NCBI GenBank assembly: GCA_047967505.1
Contig: CM106539.1
Direction: 5' to 3' (one strand)
DNA length: 64,000 bases
Source: Dipteris shenzhenensis
Lineage: Eukaryota > Polypodiophyta > Polypodiopsida > Gleicheniales
Position numbers and translations under genes: made by a program. The notes beneath the pieces are model-generated. The model had not been told where the DNA came from. It was given only the letters and a program-made list of their open reading frames with translations, and made no database searches. How positions within the stretch are numbered: the stretch's first letter is position 1; every line of letters begins with the position of its first letter. Positions 10,835-21,412 of this stretch are shown in pieces.

Positions 10835-11520
10835 CGAAAATATTAATTAATTAAAAATTATTAAGGAATTAATTTTTAATATTAATTAATTTAAATTTAT
10901 AAATATTTAAAAATTAGTTGATTTAATTAAATATAGTTTATAGTGAAAATTAGTTATAATTTATGTTTTTAAGTAAAGTTTAATTTATTAGTTTGTATAT
11001 ATATGTATGTTCATTTAAATCAAATAAGTAACTTTTAATCTATACTAGTTAACTAATATATTTTTTAATTATTTTATCTTAGTTTATAATTTATGTTTTT
11101 AAATAAAGTTTATTTTATTAGTTTGTATATATTTCTTTATTTAAATCAAAATTAATGAGCTTAATTTGTAATAAGTTTTGTATTTTTGAATTTAAATGTA
11201 AATATTTTAAATAATATATTTATATTTTTAATTTTTAATTCATTTTAGTATAAATGTATATTTAAAGTATATCTAATTTAGCAAAATATATTTAATATAC
11301 TTTAAAATATTTTGCTAAATTAAATATACTTTAAATATATATGAAATGAATAAAATTTGTTTATAATATTTCTCATCTCTTGCAGGTAACCTATTAAAAT
11401 GAGCATGAAAAATAAATTATTTCTTGCTTTTTCTTCGATTTGATGACTGGTATAGATTAGTTTATCCATAAAGGAGAGAACTCCAAAATAACCAATCAAC
11501 GCCATGCTAAAAAATTCTCG
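10835..11520. repeat. AT-rich tract with a 28-bp inverted repeat
   Basis: Strongly AT-rich DNA. Arms at 11262-11289 and 11307-11334 pair over 28 bp with one mismatch around a 17-nt loop (core arm tttagcaaaatat). Repeated ttttaaataaagttta-type phrases occur on the left side. Confidence 0.65.
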
Positions 11521-11826
11521 ACTAGTTCCTAATCGACATCAGCCCTACATTCACATGCGGTTTCACACTCATAACACAACCCTATGAGAAAAGTTTCAAT
11601 TGACAGATCAATGAATAGAGTCAGAGTTTCAATGGGCACATTGTAATTATTAATGATGGACAGATCATAGTTTTTTTTTTTTGCATGTCATCATTGTAAA
11701 GCCTTATTGGCTATCATTTTTCAATTTATGTATATATATTGAGCCTTGTAAAGCCTTTGAAGCTATTTTTTGATTATCCATTCAAAGATTTTGTTAAATG
11801 GATACACACATAATTGTATCAGTGGG

Positions 11827-11926
11827 GGCACATTACAATATGATAGGCAAAATGCATTGTCTTTCAGCTTCCGCTTGGCACATTATAGTATGATGGGCAA
11901 AATGTATTGTCTTTTAGTTTATACTT
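11827..11926. repeat. 50-bp tandem duplication
   Basis: ggcacattacaatatgatag...attgtcttt is followed 50 bp later by ggcacattatagtatgatgg...attgtctttt. A looser aaagccttattggcta phrase also recurs at about 11698 and 11930. Confidence 0.6.
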
Positions 11927-12010
11927 TAAAGCCTTATTGGCTATTTTGTTGAAGCATTGTATGTATCTAAAGTCTTGTGAATCATTTTTCATGTAGGATT
12001 TTCAATTATT

Positions 12011-13200
12011 ATGGAGCACTCTCAAGAGATTAGAGCTTTTGTCTCTAGCACCACCTTACATTTGAATGGGAAAGAGTATGCCCTTGATAACTTTGAAGGG
12101 TTGTGGACTCACATGCACATGGGAAGAAAAGTTTGGTTTCTCATTCAAAGAAAAACTGAGCTACATCTTATGATGTCGAGGAAAGATATGGAGCAAAATG
12201 AGGAGCCATGGAATGCAAGATTCTTTAAGAAAGATATAACTTCTAGCATGGCTGTGGAAATTACGATGGAACCAAAGAGACCATACTTAGACATTTTTGT
12301 GAAGTGTTCATAACCTTATATTGGGGGCTATCATTTTATCTTACCAAGAGGTCTAAACAGGTTCGTAATGCCACCTCCTCCACTAACAAACTTTATAGAA
12401 TTACAAACTCCACTAGAGGCTCTCATGGATGAATGGAGTACATTTTTGAGTGTAGAGCCAAGGAGGTTGCATTAAAAGATTATGGTTGAGAACTTTAAGA
12501 CATCTTCACTCAAGATAGATCATGAATTCAGTTAAGAGCAAGGAGGGCACAAGCAAGATGAGAGGGATGCTAGTTTGGTTCAAAAATAGAGAGGGCACGA
12601 GAAGGATCAGATGGATGCTAGTTTGGTTTAGAAATAAAGAGGACACAAGCACGATGAGAGAGATGCTAGTTTGGCTTAGAAGCAGCCTAGACAAGGAGCC
12701 CCACATCAAGGGTGTGCACGCAAACTCTTTAAGATAGAAACATAAGTAGGTGTTGCATCCGAACAGAAAAATGAAGAAGCAACACAACTATTGGATACTA
12801 AAGAAGTACAAAAGATAGAAGAAGAGGAAGGACAAGCCACGGTCATGTTGGTGCAACCTGTTAAAGGAAAAGAAAGATGCAAAATAGAAAAGATTAACAC
12901 TACAAGGGCCATAGTTCCAAAGGCTACTTTAAAAAAAAGACAACGTTCGTCCATTCAGAAACTACAGGTAAAAGATAAAGAGGACACAGTTCCAAAGGCT
13001 ACTTAAAAAAAAAGACAACATTCCTCCGCTCAAAAACTACAGGTTAAAGAGAAAGAGGAGGACATAGGAAATAGAGAGGAAGAAGAGTTAGATCAAGAGG
13101 TTGAGGAAGATCAAGATGAGCTCATGTCAATAAAGAATCTCAATCTATGTCTTTATGAGACAATCACAAAAGATGATGTCGGATATATATGGGGATAAAA
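12011..13200 (+). pseudogene. Unrecognised decayed coding sequence with internal tandem repeats
   Basis: An open frame at 12011-12313 (starting MEHSQEIRAFVSSTTLHLNG) continues, with stops, to about 12475. A 48-bp unit (16 codons) is then repeated three times at 12536-12680; in the hydrophilic frame it reads like DERDASL, with stops explained by C-to-T changes. A 75-bp unit (25 codons) is repeated twice at about 12915-13065 in a Lys/Glu-rich region. All repeat lengths are multiples of three, which suggests a once-translated protein with repeats. I recognise no family. The CACTA end at 13251 terminates it. Confidence 0.4.
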
Positions 13201-13365
13201 GCCCTAATAGATGCTCGAGATGTGGAGTCAACGAATATTTTTACCAACAACACTACAAGGCATAGGCCCTTTTCCGATGAAAATACCAACGCTTTTTACA
13301 TTAATTTTTTTTAAAACGGGCGCAAACATCGTTATTAAAGTCGTTAAAAGCATCAAAAACAAACC

Positions 13366-13459
13366 GTCGCTATATAGCGATGCTATTAAACGTCGCTATA
13401 TAGCGACACTAATAATCGTCGCTATATAGCAACACTGGTAAACGTCGCTATATAGTGAC
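13366..13459. repeat. Four 26-bp subterminal repeats with a 16-bp palindrome
   Basis: gtcgctatatagcga(c) starts at 13366, 13392, 13418 and 13444, exactly 26 bp apart, with point changes in copies three and four. In CACTA elements such subterminal repeats are the binding sites of the transposase or its accessory protein; that role is inferred here. Confidence 0.85.
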
Positions 13460-13474
13460 GATTAACAGAACTTT

Positions 13475-13542
13475 AAAAAAAGGATTAGTGGGGCTAAACA
13501 GGGCTTGCTATGGCCCTGTTTAGCCCCACTAATCCTTTTTTT
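13475..13542. repeat. Perfect 30-bp-stem hairpin
   Basis: Arms at 13475-13504 and 13513-13542 (core ggattagtggggctaaaca) pair without a mismatch around an 8-nt loop. It lies just inside the subterminal repeats of the CACTA end. Confidence 0.9.
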
Positions 13543-13747
13543 TTTTGTGATTACAAAAAAAAGTTTTTTATAACAAAATTTCCCTTTCGAAAAAGTTGAT
13601 ACAAATTCGCTCAAATGAAATGATCGAGGAATAAAAGCATATACATGTCGAACATATACAACATTGTTTGTTACAAAATAACCCTTTCGAAAGGGTGATA
13701 CAAAATTGCTCAAACGAGCGGATATACAAAATGACATACATGGTGAA

Positions 13748-13757
13748 GAAAATGCAA

Positions 13758-13788
<31 letters not shown>
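13748..13788. repeat. (ACT)n microsatellite
   Basis: A run of actactact at the stop-codon end of the transposase exon. On the minus strand it is a run of tag, which includes the stop. Confidence 0.8.
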
Positions 13789-13790
<2 letters not shown>

Positions 13791-14135
13791 CCGAATCATC
13801 CTCATCCTCGTCCTCATCTTGTTGGCCTGATCCTTGGTCCTCGTGAGCCGCGCCTTCTTCCTGATTCTCGTCACATGCGTCTGATCCCTGGCCCTGGTGA
13901 TTGCTCGCCTCCAATGATGGGACGCTTGAGCTTTGACCCTAAGAGTGAACCATATAAATTGAAAATTAGATTGGAACTTAAAGAATAAAACAATTTAAAA
14001 AGTGAGATTACAAGTAGGAGTAGACTTATACCGTGCGAGCAGCCACCTCAGCCCAATCGACCATCGCTCCCATTGCCTCTTGCTCAATAAGCCACGGCTT
14101 TGTTCCTATGCAAGATGCACGTTGCGTCTCTGACA
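13785..14135 (-). pseudogene. C-terminal exons of a plant CACTA transposase-family protein
   Basis: Minus-strand reading gives an exon with SETQRASCIGTKPWLIEQ at about 14030-14135, a donor GTATAAG, an intron of roughly 90 bp ending in tcttag, and a final exon rich in Ser, Gln, Glu and Asp that ends QQDEDEDEDDSDE before a stop at about 13785. SETQRAS-type wording followed by an acidic tail is typical of plant En/Spm-type transposase families. Only the C-terminus is present. The two exons read without a stop. Confidence 0.55.
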
Positions 14136-14137
14136 GA

Positions 14138-15172
14138 CCCGCAACATCAATGGTTCACTTTACTACTTGACTTCATCGACGGCTACAGCAGATATTGTTA
14201 GGTCTACTTTCTAAAAGAGAAATTTGAAGTGTTTTCCAGATTTCAAGAATTTAAAGCCATGGTAGAAAACCAAACAGGCAGAAAGATCAAGGTCATGAGA
14301 TCAGATAGAGGAGGTGAATACATGTCTTCAGCATTTCATGAACTTTTGCAAAAATCATGGCATACGAAGACAATTCACATGTGCAGATACTCCTCAGCAG
14401 AATGCAAGAGCTAAAAGGAAGAATGGGACTTTAGCAGATAGTGCTAGAGCAATGCTTAGTGAAAAGCATCTTCCAAATCATTATTGGGCAGAAGCAATAG
14501 CTACAGCAAACTACTTGCTTAATCGGCTTCCTACCGAACCGATACAAGGCATGACTCGTTATGAAGCATTCACTGGACACAAGCCAAACATTGGGCATCT
14601 CTGCATATTTGGTTGCATAGCATATGCCCACATACATGATGATCATCGCATGAAATTGGATGCAAAGTCACGCAAATGCATCATGGTTGGCTACAGTGAA
14701 GAAAGCAAAGCATACATATTGTATGATCCCATCAACTGCAAGGTCATTATCTCTAGAGATGTGATCTTTGATGAGGAATCAGAATGGAAAACCTCACCTA
14801 CACAGGAGATAGAAGCATTGACTTCACAATCATCTACAGAATAGGTTGATGAAGAAGAGCAAGAATTGCCAGCAACACCCCAAGCAGAGCCACAGCAGCT
14901 TAGACGGTCTACTAGGGAAAGCAGACCTCCAGCCAGATTAACGTATGCTCAAAAAGGCAGAGCAATTCAGGTGGAAACCACCACCTATGCTCTTATGACT
15001 ACCATCATGGCTATAGAAGAGCCAGTGTACTTCGAAGATGCAGTAGACAAGCCAGAATGGCAAACTGCTATGAATGAAGAAATGGATGCTTTGTATAAGA
15101 ATAATACTTGGGAATTATGCGACCTTCCACCAGGAAAGAAGGCCATAGAAAACAAATGGGTATACAACGTGA
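14138..15172 (+). pseudogene. Ty1-copia polyprotein fragment: integrase to start of reverse transcriptase
   Basis: The integrase core is visible across a frameshift near 14360: LLDFIDGYSR-like at 14165, IKVMRSDRGGEY (second catalytic Asp), TPQQNARAKRKNG (the expected catalytic Glu in QQNGVAER is replaced), then WAEAIATANYLLNRLP. The linker carries the copia YSEESKAYILYDP pattern and RRSTRESRPPARL. The reverse transcriptase begins PEWQTAMNEEMDALYKNNTW and stops at ENKWVYN near 15172, where unrelated sequence takes over. No LTRs are attached. A stop lies at 14842. Confidence 0.85.
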
Positions 15173-16890
15173 TTGTCAATTTCTTGATGCATTGTAAATT
15201 TGAGTGGATTGATGGTCGACATTATGTGTATGCTTGTAATGAACTTGCTAGACAAGCAAGGGACTCTAAAAGACTCACTACAGAGCAAATTTCAAAGGTT
15301 CTTCCCTTCAATTTTTATATGGCCACAATATGTATTTTTAAGCATCCAACAAAAAATTTGATTGAGCCCGAAAGACTAAATCATGATATTTTTGCAAAGC
15401 GTAAGATAACCTCGACATCAAAAATCCTAATGAAAGCTAGGTGTCTATGGATGGCACTTGGTTTTCTAGTAACACATTTAAAAAGAACTGCCACAAAAGC
15501 AGATGTAGACACATTAGTTAATTTTTATACATGTTTAAGTGCAGTTGTACCAAGGGGACATCAAGAACAGGAAGAATCTCTCACAGGCTTCAAGGTAGCA
15601 AGAGATAGGTATGCAAAATACACAAGTATAATTTTTTGACCTGATGAGGTATTTGAGCAAGTTATGGTAGTTTGCCATGCATACAAGAAGGGTGAGGTCA
15701 CTTATGAAGTCCTTTGTTACTATCACAAAAGTCAAAGGTTAAGAAAAAAGAGGAGATAGCAAGAATGTGGAGGCTCGTAAAATATTTGCCGGATAGCTAT
15801 GTAACAATGGCAATAGAGAAACTTCACAAGAAAGAATGGTTTTTTGGCAAGGAGAAAGATCATGCATGGAGAAGTGCATCAACATATAGGTGAAACGTAA
15901 TGCAGTGGATAGTGCGATTAGATAATTGCTCACAGGAAAAGATATCCCTATTGGTCAATGCAATATTGACCCTAGTATTGTGAAGCATATAGCCGCTTTA
16001 TCCATAGCTAAGGAAAAGGCATGGGCACATAAGTGGATGAAGAATCAGGAAGACGGGTCCAAAGTAGTCACCTCATTCGTGAGATCCAAAATCCCACCAC
16101 AGGTGATTGCGTATGTTGAGAAGCTTGTGAATGAGCATAAATTGAGAATATCAAGGGATGTCAACCACGGCTTTCAATTGAATGTGAACATCACTTCAAA
16201 ATCTCGAAAGGGTATAGTGTACAAGGGTGTTTCAGATGAGGACATTTTACTTGATTAAACAAGTTGGGATAAGCCCCAAGTATTCTTTATTGATGAGGTT
16301 TCTTCCAATGATATTCACCAATTCATCGATAGAATACTATATACCACCATTAGAGCTGGAATTTGCAATATTTTCATTTTTGTCAATAAAGAAAACAAGG
16401 AAGAGATGCATAACACTTTGGAGAAAGTTTATGCCTGATTTCAAGATCTACAATGTTGTGTATGCAACCAAGACATGCAAGAGAAAATGTGGATCAAAGA
16501 TCCAATGCCTCGAATTCATTCCTCTTATGCATGCAGAGTTCATATCCTGACCACTTCCTACAACATAACATAAGGGAGACTTCCAAGAGTTTGCATCTCA
16601 TGCTACACGAGAAAGAAATCCACAGGTTCTCTCATCATCACGTGCACTCCAAAATCTACGAATGTCTAGCAAAAAGTGGAAGTCTTTTGATTACTATGTC
16701 GGAATACTTGCAACCGCCTAATTGGGAGGTTACCTTATTACGGATGTGATATCTTTTTCAAGATCTTATTAGAAAAGGATATTCCACTAATATTATTGAA
16801 AGAAAGTCTTGCATGGCACACTTTCACTTGGAAGCTGATCTAACTATCAGCTACGAGAAAGAGGTGGAACATAAGAGGATTGGAGATGAT
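15173..16890 (+). pseudogene. Unrecognised decayed coding sequence
   Basis: Coding-like sequence continues for about 1.7 kb through several frames: YVYACNELARQARDSKRLT in the first part, then KVKKKEEIARMWRLVKYLP near 15740, then DIPIGQCNIDPSIVKHIAAL at 15940-16258, then KPQVFFIDEVSSNDIHQF near 16275 and FQEFTSHATREKEIHRFSH near 16585. The VFFIDE segment looks like a hydrophobic strand ending in acidic residues, as in ATPase Walker B motifs, but no Walker A is evident. I know no matching family. Three or more frameshifts and scattered stops show it is dead. It may be the other part of the sequence broken at 13.25 kb, with the CACTA and copia pieces between. Confidence 0.4.
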
Positions 16891-16989
16891 GACATGGATG
16901 ATATTGATGGCTCCTAGGATAAAGAGTATGCAAACAATGATGAAGAGGATGCATGTAATGATCCAGAGATGATCGTAAGTGTCTCAACC

Positions 16990-18630
16990 ACCATAAACCT
17001 GGTCCAAGAAGGCCATACGGGTAGGTGAAGGAGCCGACCAGGTGCTCATTCAAGATGGCTCCGATGAGGAGACAACCACCCTCACCATCTCCTCTACCTT
17101 TGAATGGACCCCCTCCTAGAGTAACCTGAGTATACCTCCATACTTGTATGTAAACAAGCTAGTCTAGGCCCAAGGCCTCGTACCCCCACCTTAGTATAAG
17201 GGGACCTATCTCAGCCCTGGAAAAATAGTATGTAATAGAGGCTTAGGACTTGGTACAGGAATGCCAAGAGAAGTTCGAGCATAGACTCAAGGCTAGCAGA
17301 GGTTTGGATACCATCCACCCAATCCACCTGACCACTCACAGACGAGCAAAGGCACTTTGGGCGCCAGAAAGGGTAGAAGAAGAGGAATGTTCCAGCTTTG
17401 GTAAATTAGAAGCTCCAAACTTGATACAATGGATGTTCCAAGAGGACCCAGTATTGTAGAACCTACAAGAAGAAGGAGACATTTATGGTTTTGAGGATCT
17501 GCTATCAATGGGTAGAGAGACCTCTCAGGAACCATGTGATAGTGTCAGGTTGGTGGCCTTCCTCTCTATCGAGGTAAAAATACCAATCGCCTCCTTGTTA
17601 AGATGGAATCCTACCCTCTGGCAAGACCTATCAAACTGGATGAATGAACGATTACTACCCCCAGGACCTACTAGCCCCAAGGCCGATCAGTCATCACTAA
17701 AGGAAGGTCAGAACTTACCCAAGGTCCCCATCAATAAGCTGGACCAATACTTTGAAGGTGATGATACTATTGTGGCTATTCCCATCACCTACCAGGACCA
17801 AAAGGTGGATGCCATCCTAGATGGGGGAGTGGGAGTGTGTCTGTACTAAGGAATGCTAGGTGAAGTGGGGAAAACCTATGCTCAAGCAAACCCACCTAGT
17901 AGTGAAGCCAGCTAATGGTAGAATTGCAGAACCCTTGGGTGTCCTCACTGATATTAACATCAAGGTATGCGGCTTCACGTACCCCGTTAGGTTCATAGTT
18001 ATGGAATTTACCTAGCAGCCGGGATATGAAGCCATCCTAGGCAGGCCCTTCTTGTGAATGCCCAGACTCATACACGATTGACGCATCAACAACATCTATT
18101 TGCGGCATGAGGATCAAATCATGTGAGTGGACTTGTGCACCTACAAGACCCACCCATTGTCAGGACAACTATTTGCCGCATAATCTGACACAACCAACTG
18201 GACAACATCCCTAAAACTATTCCAACCCTATGGGAAAGAAGAGGATGAGAAGGAGGCAGATGAATTTTGGTATGGCCCTCTTCCCAAGCCGGAATTCTCT
18301 CAGAACTGGATGCACATTCTAGCAAACATTGATGTCCCAAAGAAAATATGGTTCCGAGTGACAATGCTCGAACTCGAGGGGTTGACCTCGGTGGTTCCCC
18401 TCAGGATGTTCAACATGCTCAAATCCCATGAAGTGAGCAAGGGGACGGTAAGGGTCAAATCAGACCTCCACTGGCTAGCATATGTTGGTGCCACTACCGC
18501 CCACCATGAGTTCTTGGGTAAGCAAGGTTACCTCTCTAGTCGGCTCCATAAGTGCAATGAAAGAGCCCCCTTCAGGTCTGAAACTCCCAGCATCCAAAAG
18601 CCCAAAGGTTACCGCTAGGGCCAAGAGGAC
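16990..18630 (+). pseudogene. 5' part of a Ty3-gypsy (Tat/Athila-like) polyprotein: gag end and protease
   Basis: The clearest part is the aspartic protease: VAIPITYQDQKVDAILDGGV near 17770-17830, where the catalytic D-S/T-G is replaced by DGG, followed by KECWVKWGKP-like wording in a shifted frame and YEAILGRPFL at about 18025-18055, the typical ILGRPWL end of the domain. Upstream wording (17250-17830) is gag/linker-like. The frame is cut at 18630 by the copia element and resumes near 22980. Several stops are present. Confidence 0.7.
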
Positions 18631-19342
18631 TGTAAGAAAACAATACAACATCTGTGCTCAACAGATAATAGGATTTCGTATGCAAGAGAGAAAAGTAGAT
18701 AGTATGGAGAATCAAAAATTTGATTACTGTAAAACTGATACAATAGATAGCGTTGCCTCCCAACTGTGCACTCCTGTGTGAGAAGATTTGATGGCATGAT
18801 AGAAACAGTAGAGGACGGAGGTTGGATGCTAAGGAATCATGGTTGCTATAGCGAGTGATGATGATGGGCTTCACGGGCTTGCTCTTATATAGCCACCACT
18901 CGTAGTTAGTTAGACTCAATTGGGTGACTGACTTAGTCCGCCCAAAATGACCAACTGGGGGTCGGTCCCGAAATAGGCCACCGACCACACGATAGAACCG
19001 GTGCACAAAATAGAGCAACTGTCTACAGTCGCCATTTGACCCACAGCCATCCAGGATCATCTGGGGATCTAAACGGGCCCCGCAACCCGAGAGTGGGCTA
19101 CCCCGGGAAATGCTCTGTCTACCCTCAATGTGGTCAGTCATGGGATGCCTTCCTGCACTTGCATGTAGCCTAGTTGGCAGTGTGCCAACTCCATCCAGCC
19201 ATCAGGCCCTCATTTGGTGTCCAAACGAGGACCTATCGGATAACCGAGCTACTCAAATGCCTTCTCCTCATATGGGCAGCTTACAAGTAGAGTTAGTTGG
19301 TTCCCGCATAGTTACACGAGAGTGGAGCATTGATATCTAACA
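18631..19342 (-). repeat. 3' LTR of the copia element (712 bp)
   Basis: In element orientation it begins TGTTAGATATC and ends TTTTCTTACA. A TATA-like CTATATAAG lies at about 18884-18892 on the minus strand. A second full-length member of this LTR family is the solo LTR at 56368-59750. Confidence 0.9.
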
Positions 19343-19344
19343 CC

Positions 19345-19662
19345 CCCCCTCAATGTCCACCCGCAAGTGAACTTACTTTTTCGGGCCAATGCCAAGTCGA
19401 TGAAGATGCCTCTCCAGCAAGTCTCTTCCAAGACCTTTGTGGAGATGTCCACAACATTCTCTGTAGTCGGACAGTCCACCAAGTCGACCTCTCCATCCAT
19501 GATGAGCTCGCGTACAAAGTGATATTGAATCTCAATGTGTTTTGTGCGAGCGTGGAACACATGGTTCTTTGCAATCGCCATGCAACTCTGATTGTCACAT
19601 GATAACTGTGTAGGCTTGTTCTGCACTGCACCCATGTCTCCCAAAATCCTCCTCAACCACAC
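19345..19662 (-). pseudogene. Copia RNase H domain
   Basis: The minus strand reads QLSCDNQSCMAIAKNHVFHA...TKHIEIQYHFVRELI, the standard copia RNase H end with its DNQSA-type and HIDIRYHFIR-type motifs. It is followed by a short tail with VVDISTKVLEE (the usual ADIFTK motif). The frame is open to the stop next to the polypurine tract. Confidence 0.85.
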
Positions 19663-19685
19663 TGCCTCACAAGAAGCAAAACATG

Positions 19686-20281
19686 CTAATTTGTACTCAA
19701 CCTCGGTAGAAGAGAGAGCAACTGTAGGTTGCTTCTTGCTGACCCATCCGAGTCACAGAATCTGGTCAAGATGTTGCCCTTGCTATAGGTGATGCCATAA
19801 TCAAGTGTGCCTTTGATGTATTTCAGCACCCGCATCCCTGCCCTCCATTGGTTCTCCCGGGGCTTATTAGAAAACCTGCTTAGTACACTAGTCGCAAAGC
19901 TGATGTCCAGCTGCATGTTGCACAAGTAAATCAAACTGGACCGGCGGTGTTTGGATGGTTCCTCCTCAATGGCTGGAGGTTCTCTACTGCCCAAAAGCTG
20001 CTTTACCCACTTCGAAAATGGCCATTGCCATTGTGGTTCTGCAGGCTCTTCTTCATCTTCTTTATCTTGAATCCTTCTCAATGGCTGGAGGTTCTCTGCC
20101 ATCCAAAAGCTGCTTTACCCACTTCGGGAATGGCCGTTGCCGTTGTGGTTCTGCAAGCTCTTCTTCATCTTCTTTATCTTGAATCTTCTTTAAAGATGGA
20201 TATCCTGGTCCTGGTTGTCTGGGAAGGAAGCATCCTCCTCCAATTGATGCGGTTGTTTTGAGAAGACCACATCGCAACTTA
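19686..20281 (-). pseudogene. Remnant of copia reverse transcriptase with duplicated linker
   Basis: After a linker, the minus strand reads SLIYLCNMQLDISFATSVLS...VLKYIKGTLDYGI, the last part of the copia reverse transcriptase. The whole catalytic core, including the YVDD box, is missing. In its place a unit of about 112 bp encoding KWVKQLL.REPPAIE is tandemly duplicated (anchor phrase caatggctggaggttctct at 19967 and 20079). A deletion followed by unequal exchange would explain this. Confidence 0.75.
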
Positions 20282-20366
20282 CTATTACCTTCTTGGTAAT
20301 AGGATTATAGAGACGGTAACCATTTGCCTCTTCATTGTAGCCTAAGAAAATACATTTCCAGCTCTT

Positions 20367-21412
20367 CTATTTGCATTTTGTCCTATTAGCATCAGGGACA
20401 TGCACAAAACAGTCACATCCAAAAACTCTGAAATATGCAACTGAAGGTTTCTTACCAGAAAAGGCCTGCAGTGGAGTCATCCCATTCACAGCCTTCGTGT
20501 AGCTACGATTCAAAATGTAAACTGCCGTGTTACATGCTTCAGCCCAGAAAGTCTTTGGAAAATCTTTCCCTTTCATCATACTCCTGCCCATTTCGTAGAT
20601 GACGCGCATCTTGTGCTCTGCTACTCCATTTTGCTGTGGTGTATGTGGTGGGGGTTTCTGCCTCTTGATCCCGTGACTTTTGTAGTAACTTTCGAATTCA
20701 CTTGATGTGAACTCACCACCTCTGTCTGATCTCAACTTCTTCACCTTCCTCCCCATTTCTTTCTCGACCATTACATGCCATTCTTTGAACTTACTAAAAG
20801 CCTCGTCTTTAGTCTTCAAGAAGTATATCCATATCCTTCTATTGTAGTCGTCGATCAGCATCATGAAGTAGTAGGAAGAGAGTAGGAACCACCCAAAGCT
20901 TCCATCTCCATCTTTTCACAGAGGTCCATGTGAACGAGCTCTAGAAGAGCCTTTGCCCTACTAGCCTCTTTAGGAAAGGGCTGCCGATGCTGCTTGCCCA
21001 TCATGCAAGCTTCACATACATCGGGCAGATCTATAATTTCTGGTAAGTCTGCAATCATTCCACTTTTATGCATCTCCTTTAAAGAACTAAGGTTTAGATG
21101 ACCAAACGTCTCATGCCACAGCTTAGTGTTGCTCACATCGGCTCGAGCACTGAAAGCTGAGAGTTCATAGATGTTGTTGCACCGTGTACCTTTACCAATG
21201 ACCTTCCCTTGAAGATCCAAAATCTGTGTGCCATTCTTATCGAAGTGAACTTTGAGGTCCTGATTCGTGATCGTGGAAATGGACAACAAGTTCCTCTTGA
21301 TATTTGGCACATAAAGAACATCGGACAACCGTTTTACAACTCCATCTGACTTGATAGCAATCATACCTTTTCCTTTTATTGGACATTTTGCATCATTGCC
21401 GACTGCTACCAT
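20367..21412 (-). pseudogene. Copia GAG-pre-integrase and integrase
   Basis: Minus strand, two overlapping frames broken near 20862. The first part contains NLLSISTITNQ, LWHETFGHLN (His of the zinc finger) and CEACMMGKQHRQPF (Cys-X2-Cys). The integrase core shows LIDDYNRRIWIYFL (first Asp), LRSDRGGEF (second Asp) and HTPQQNGVAEHKMR (Glu), then FWAEACNTAVYILNR. All three catalytic acids are present, so decay is mild. The region continues toward the linker as VFGCDCFVHVPD. Confidence 0.85.

Larger units (their letters stand above)
13251..14137 (-). mobile_element. 3' end of a CACTA (En/Spm) transposon
   Basis: The terminus reads CACTACAAGGCATAGGCCC from 13251, the classic CACTA end. Inside it lie four 26-bp subterminal repeats with the palindrome GTCGCTATATAGCGAC, then the last transposase exons on the minus strand, running toward this terminus. 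The right side stops at about 14137, where Ty1-copia sequence begins abruptly, so the rest of the element has been lost or lies elsewhere. Confidence 0.75.

Noticed and set aside
20367-20864. Integrase frame considered as an intact gene
   Set aside because: It is part of the copia polyprotein, broken at 20862 from the rest and lacking a reverse transcriptase; not an independent gene.
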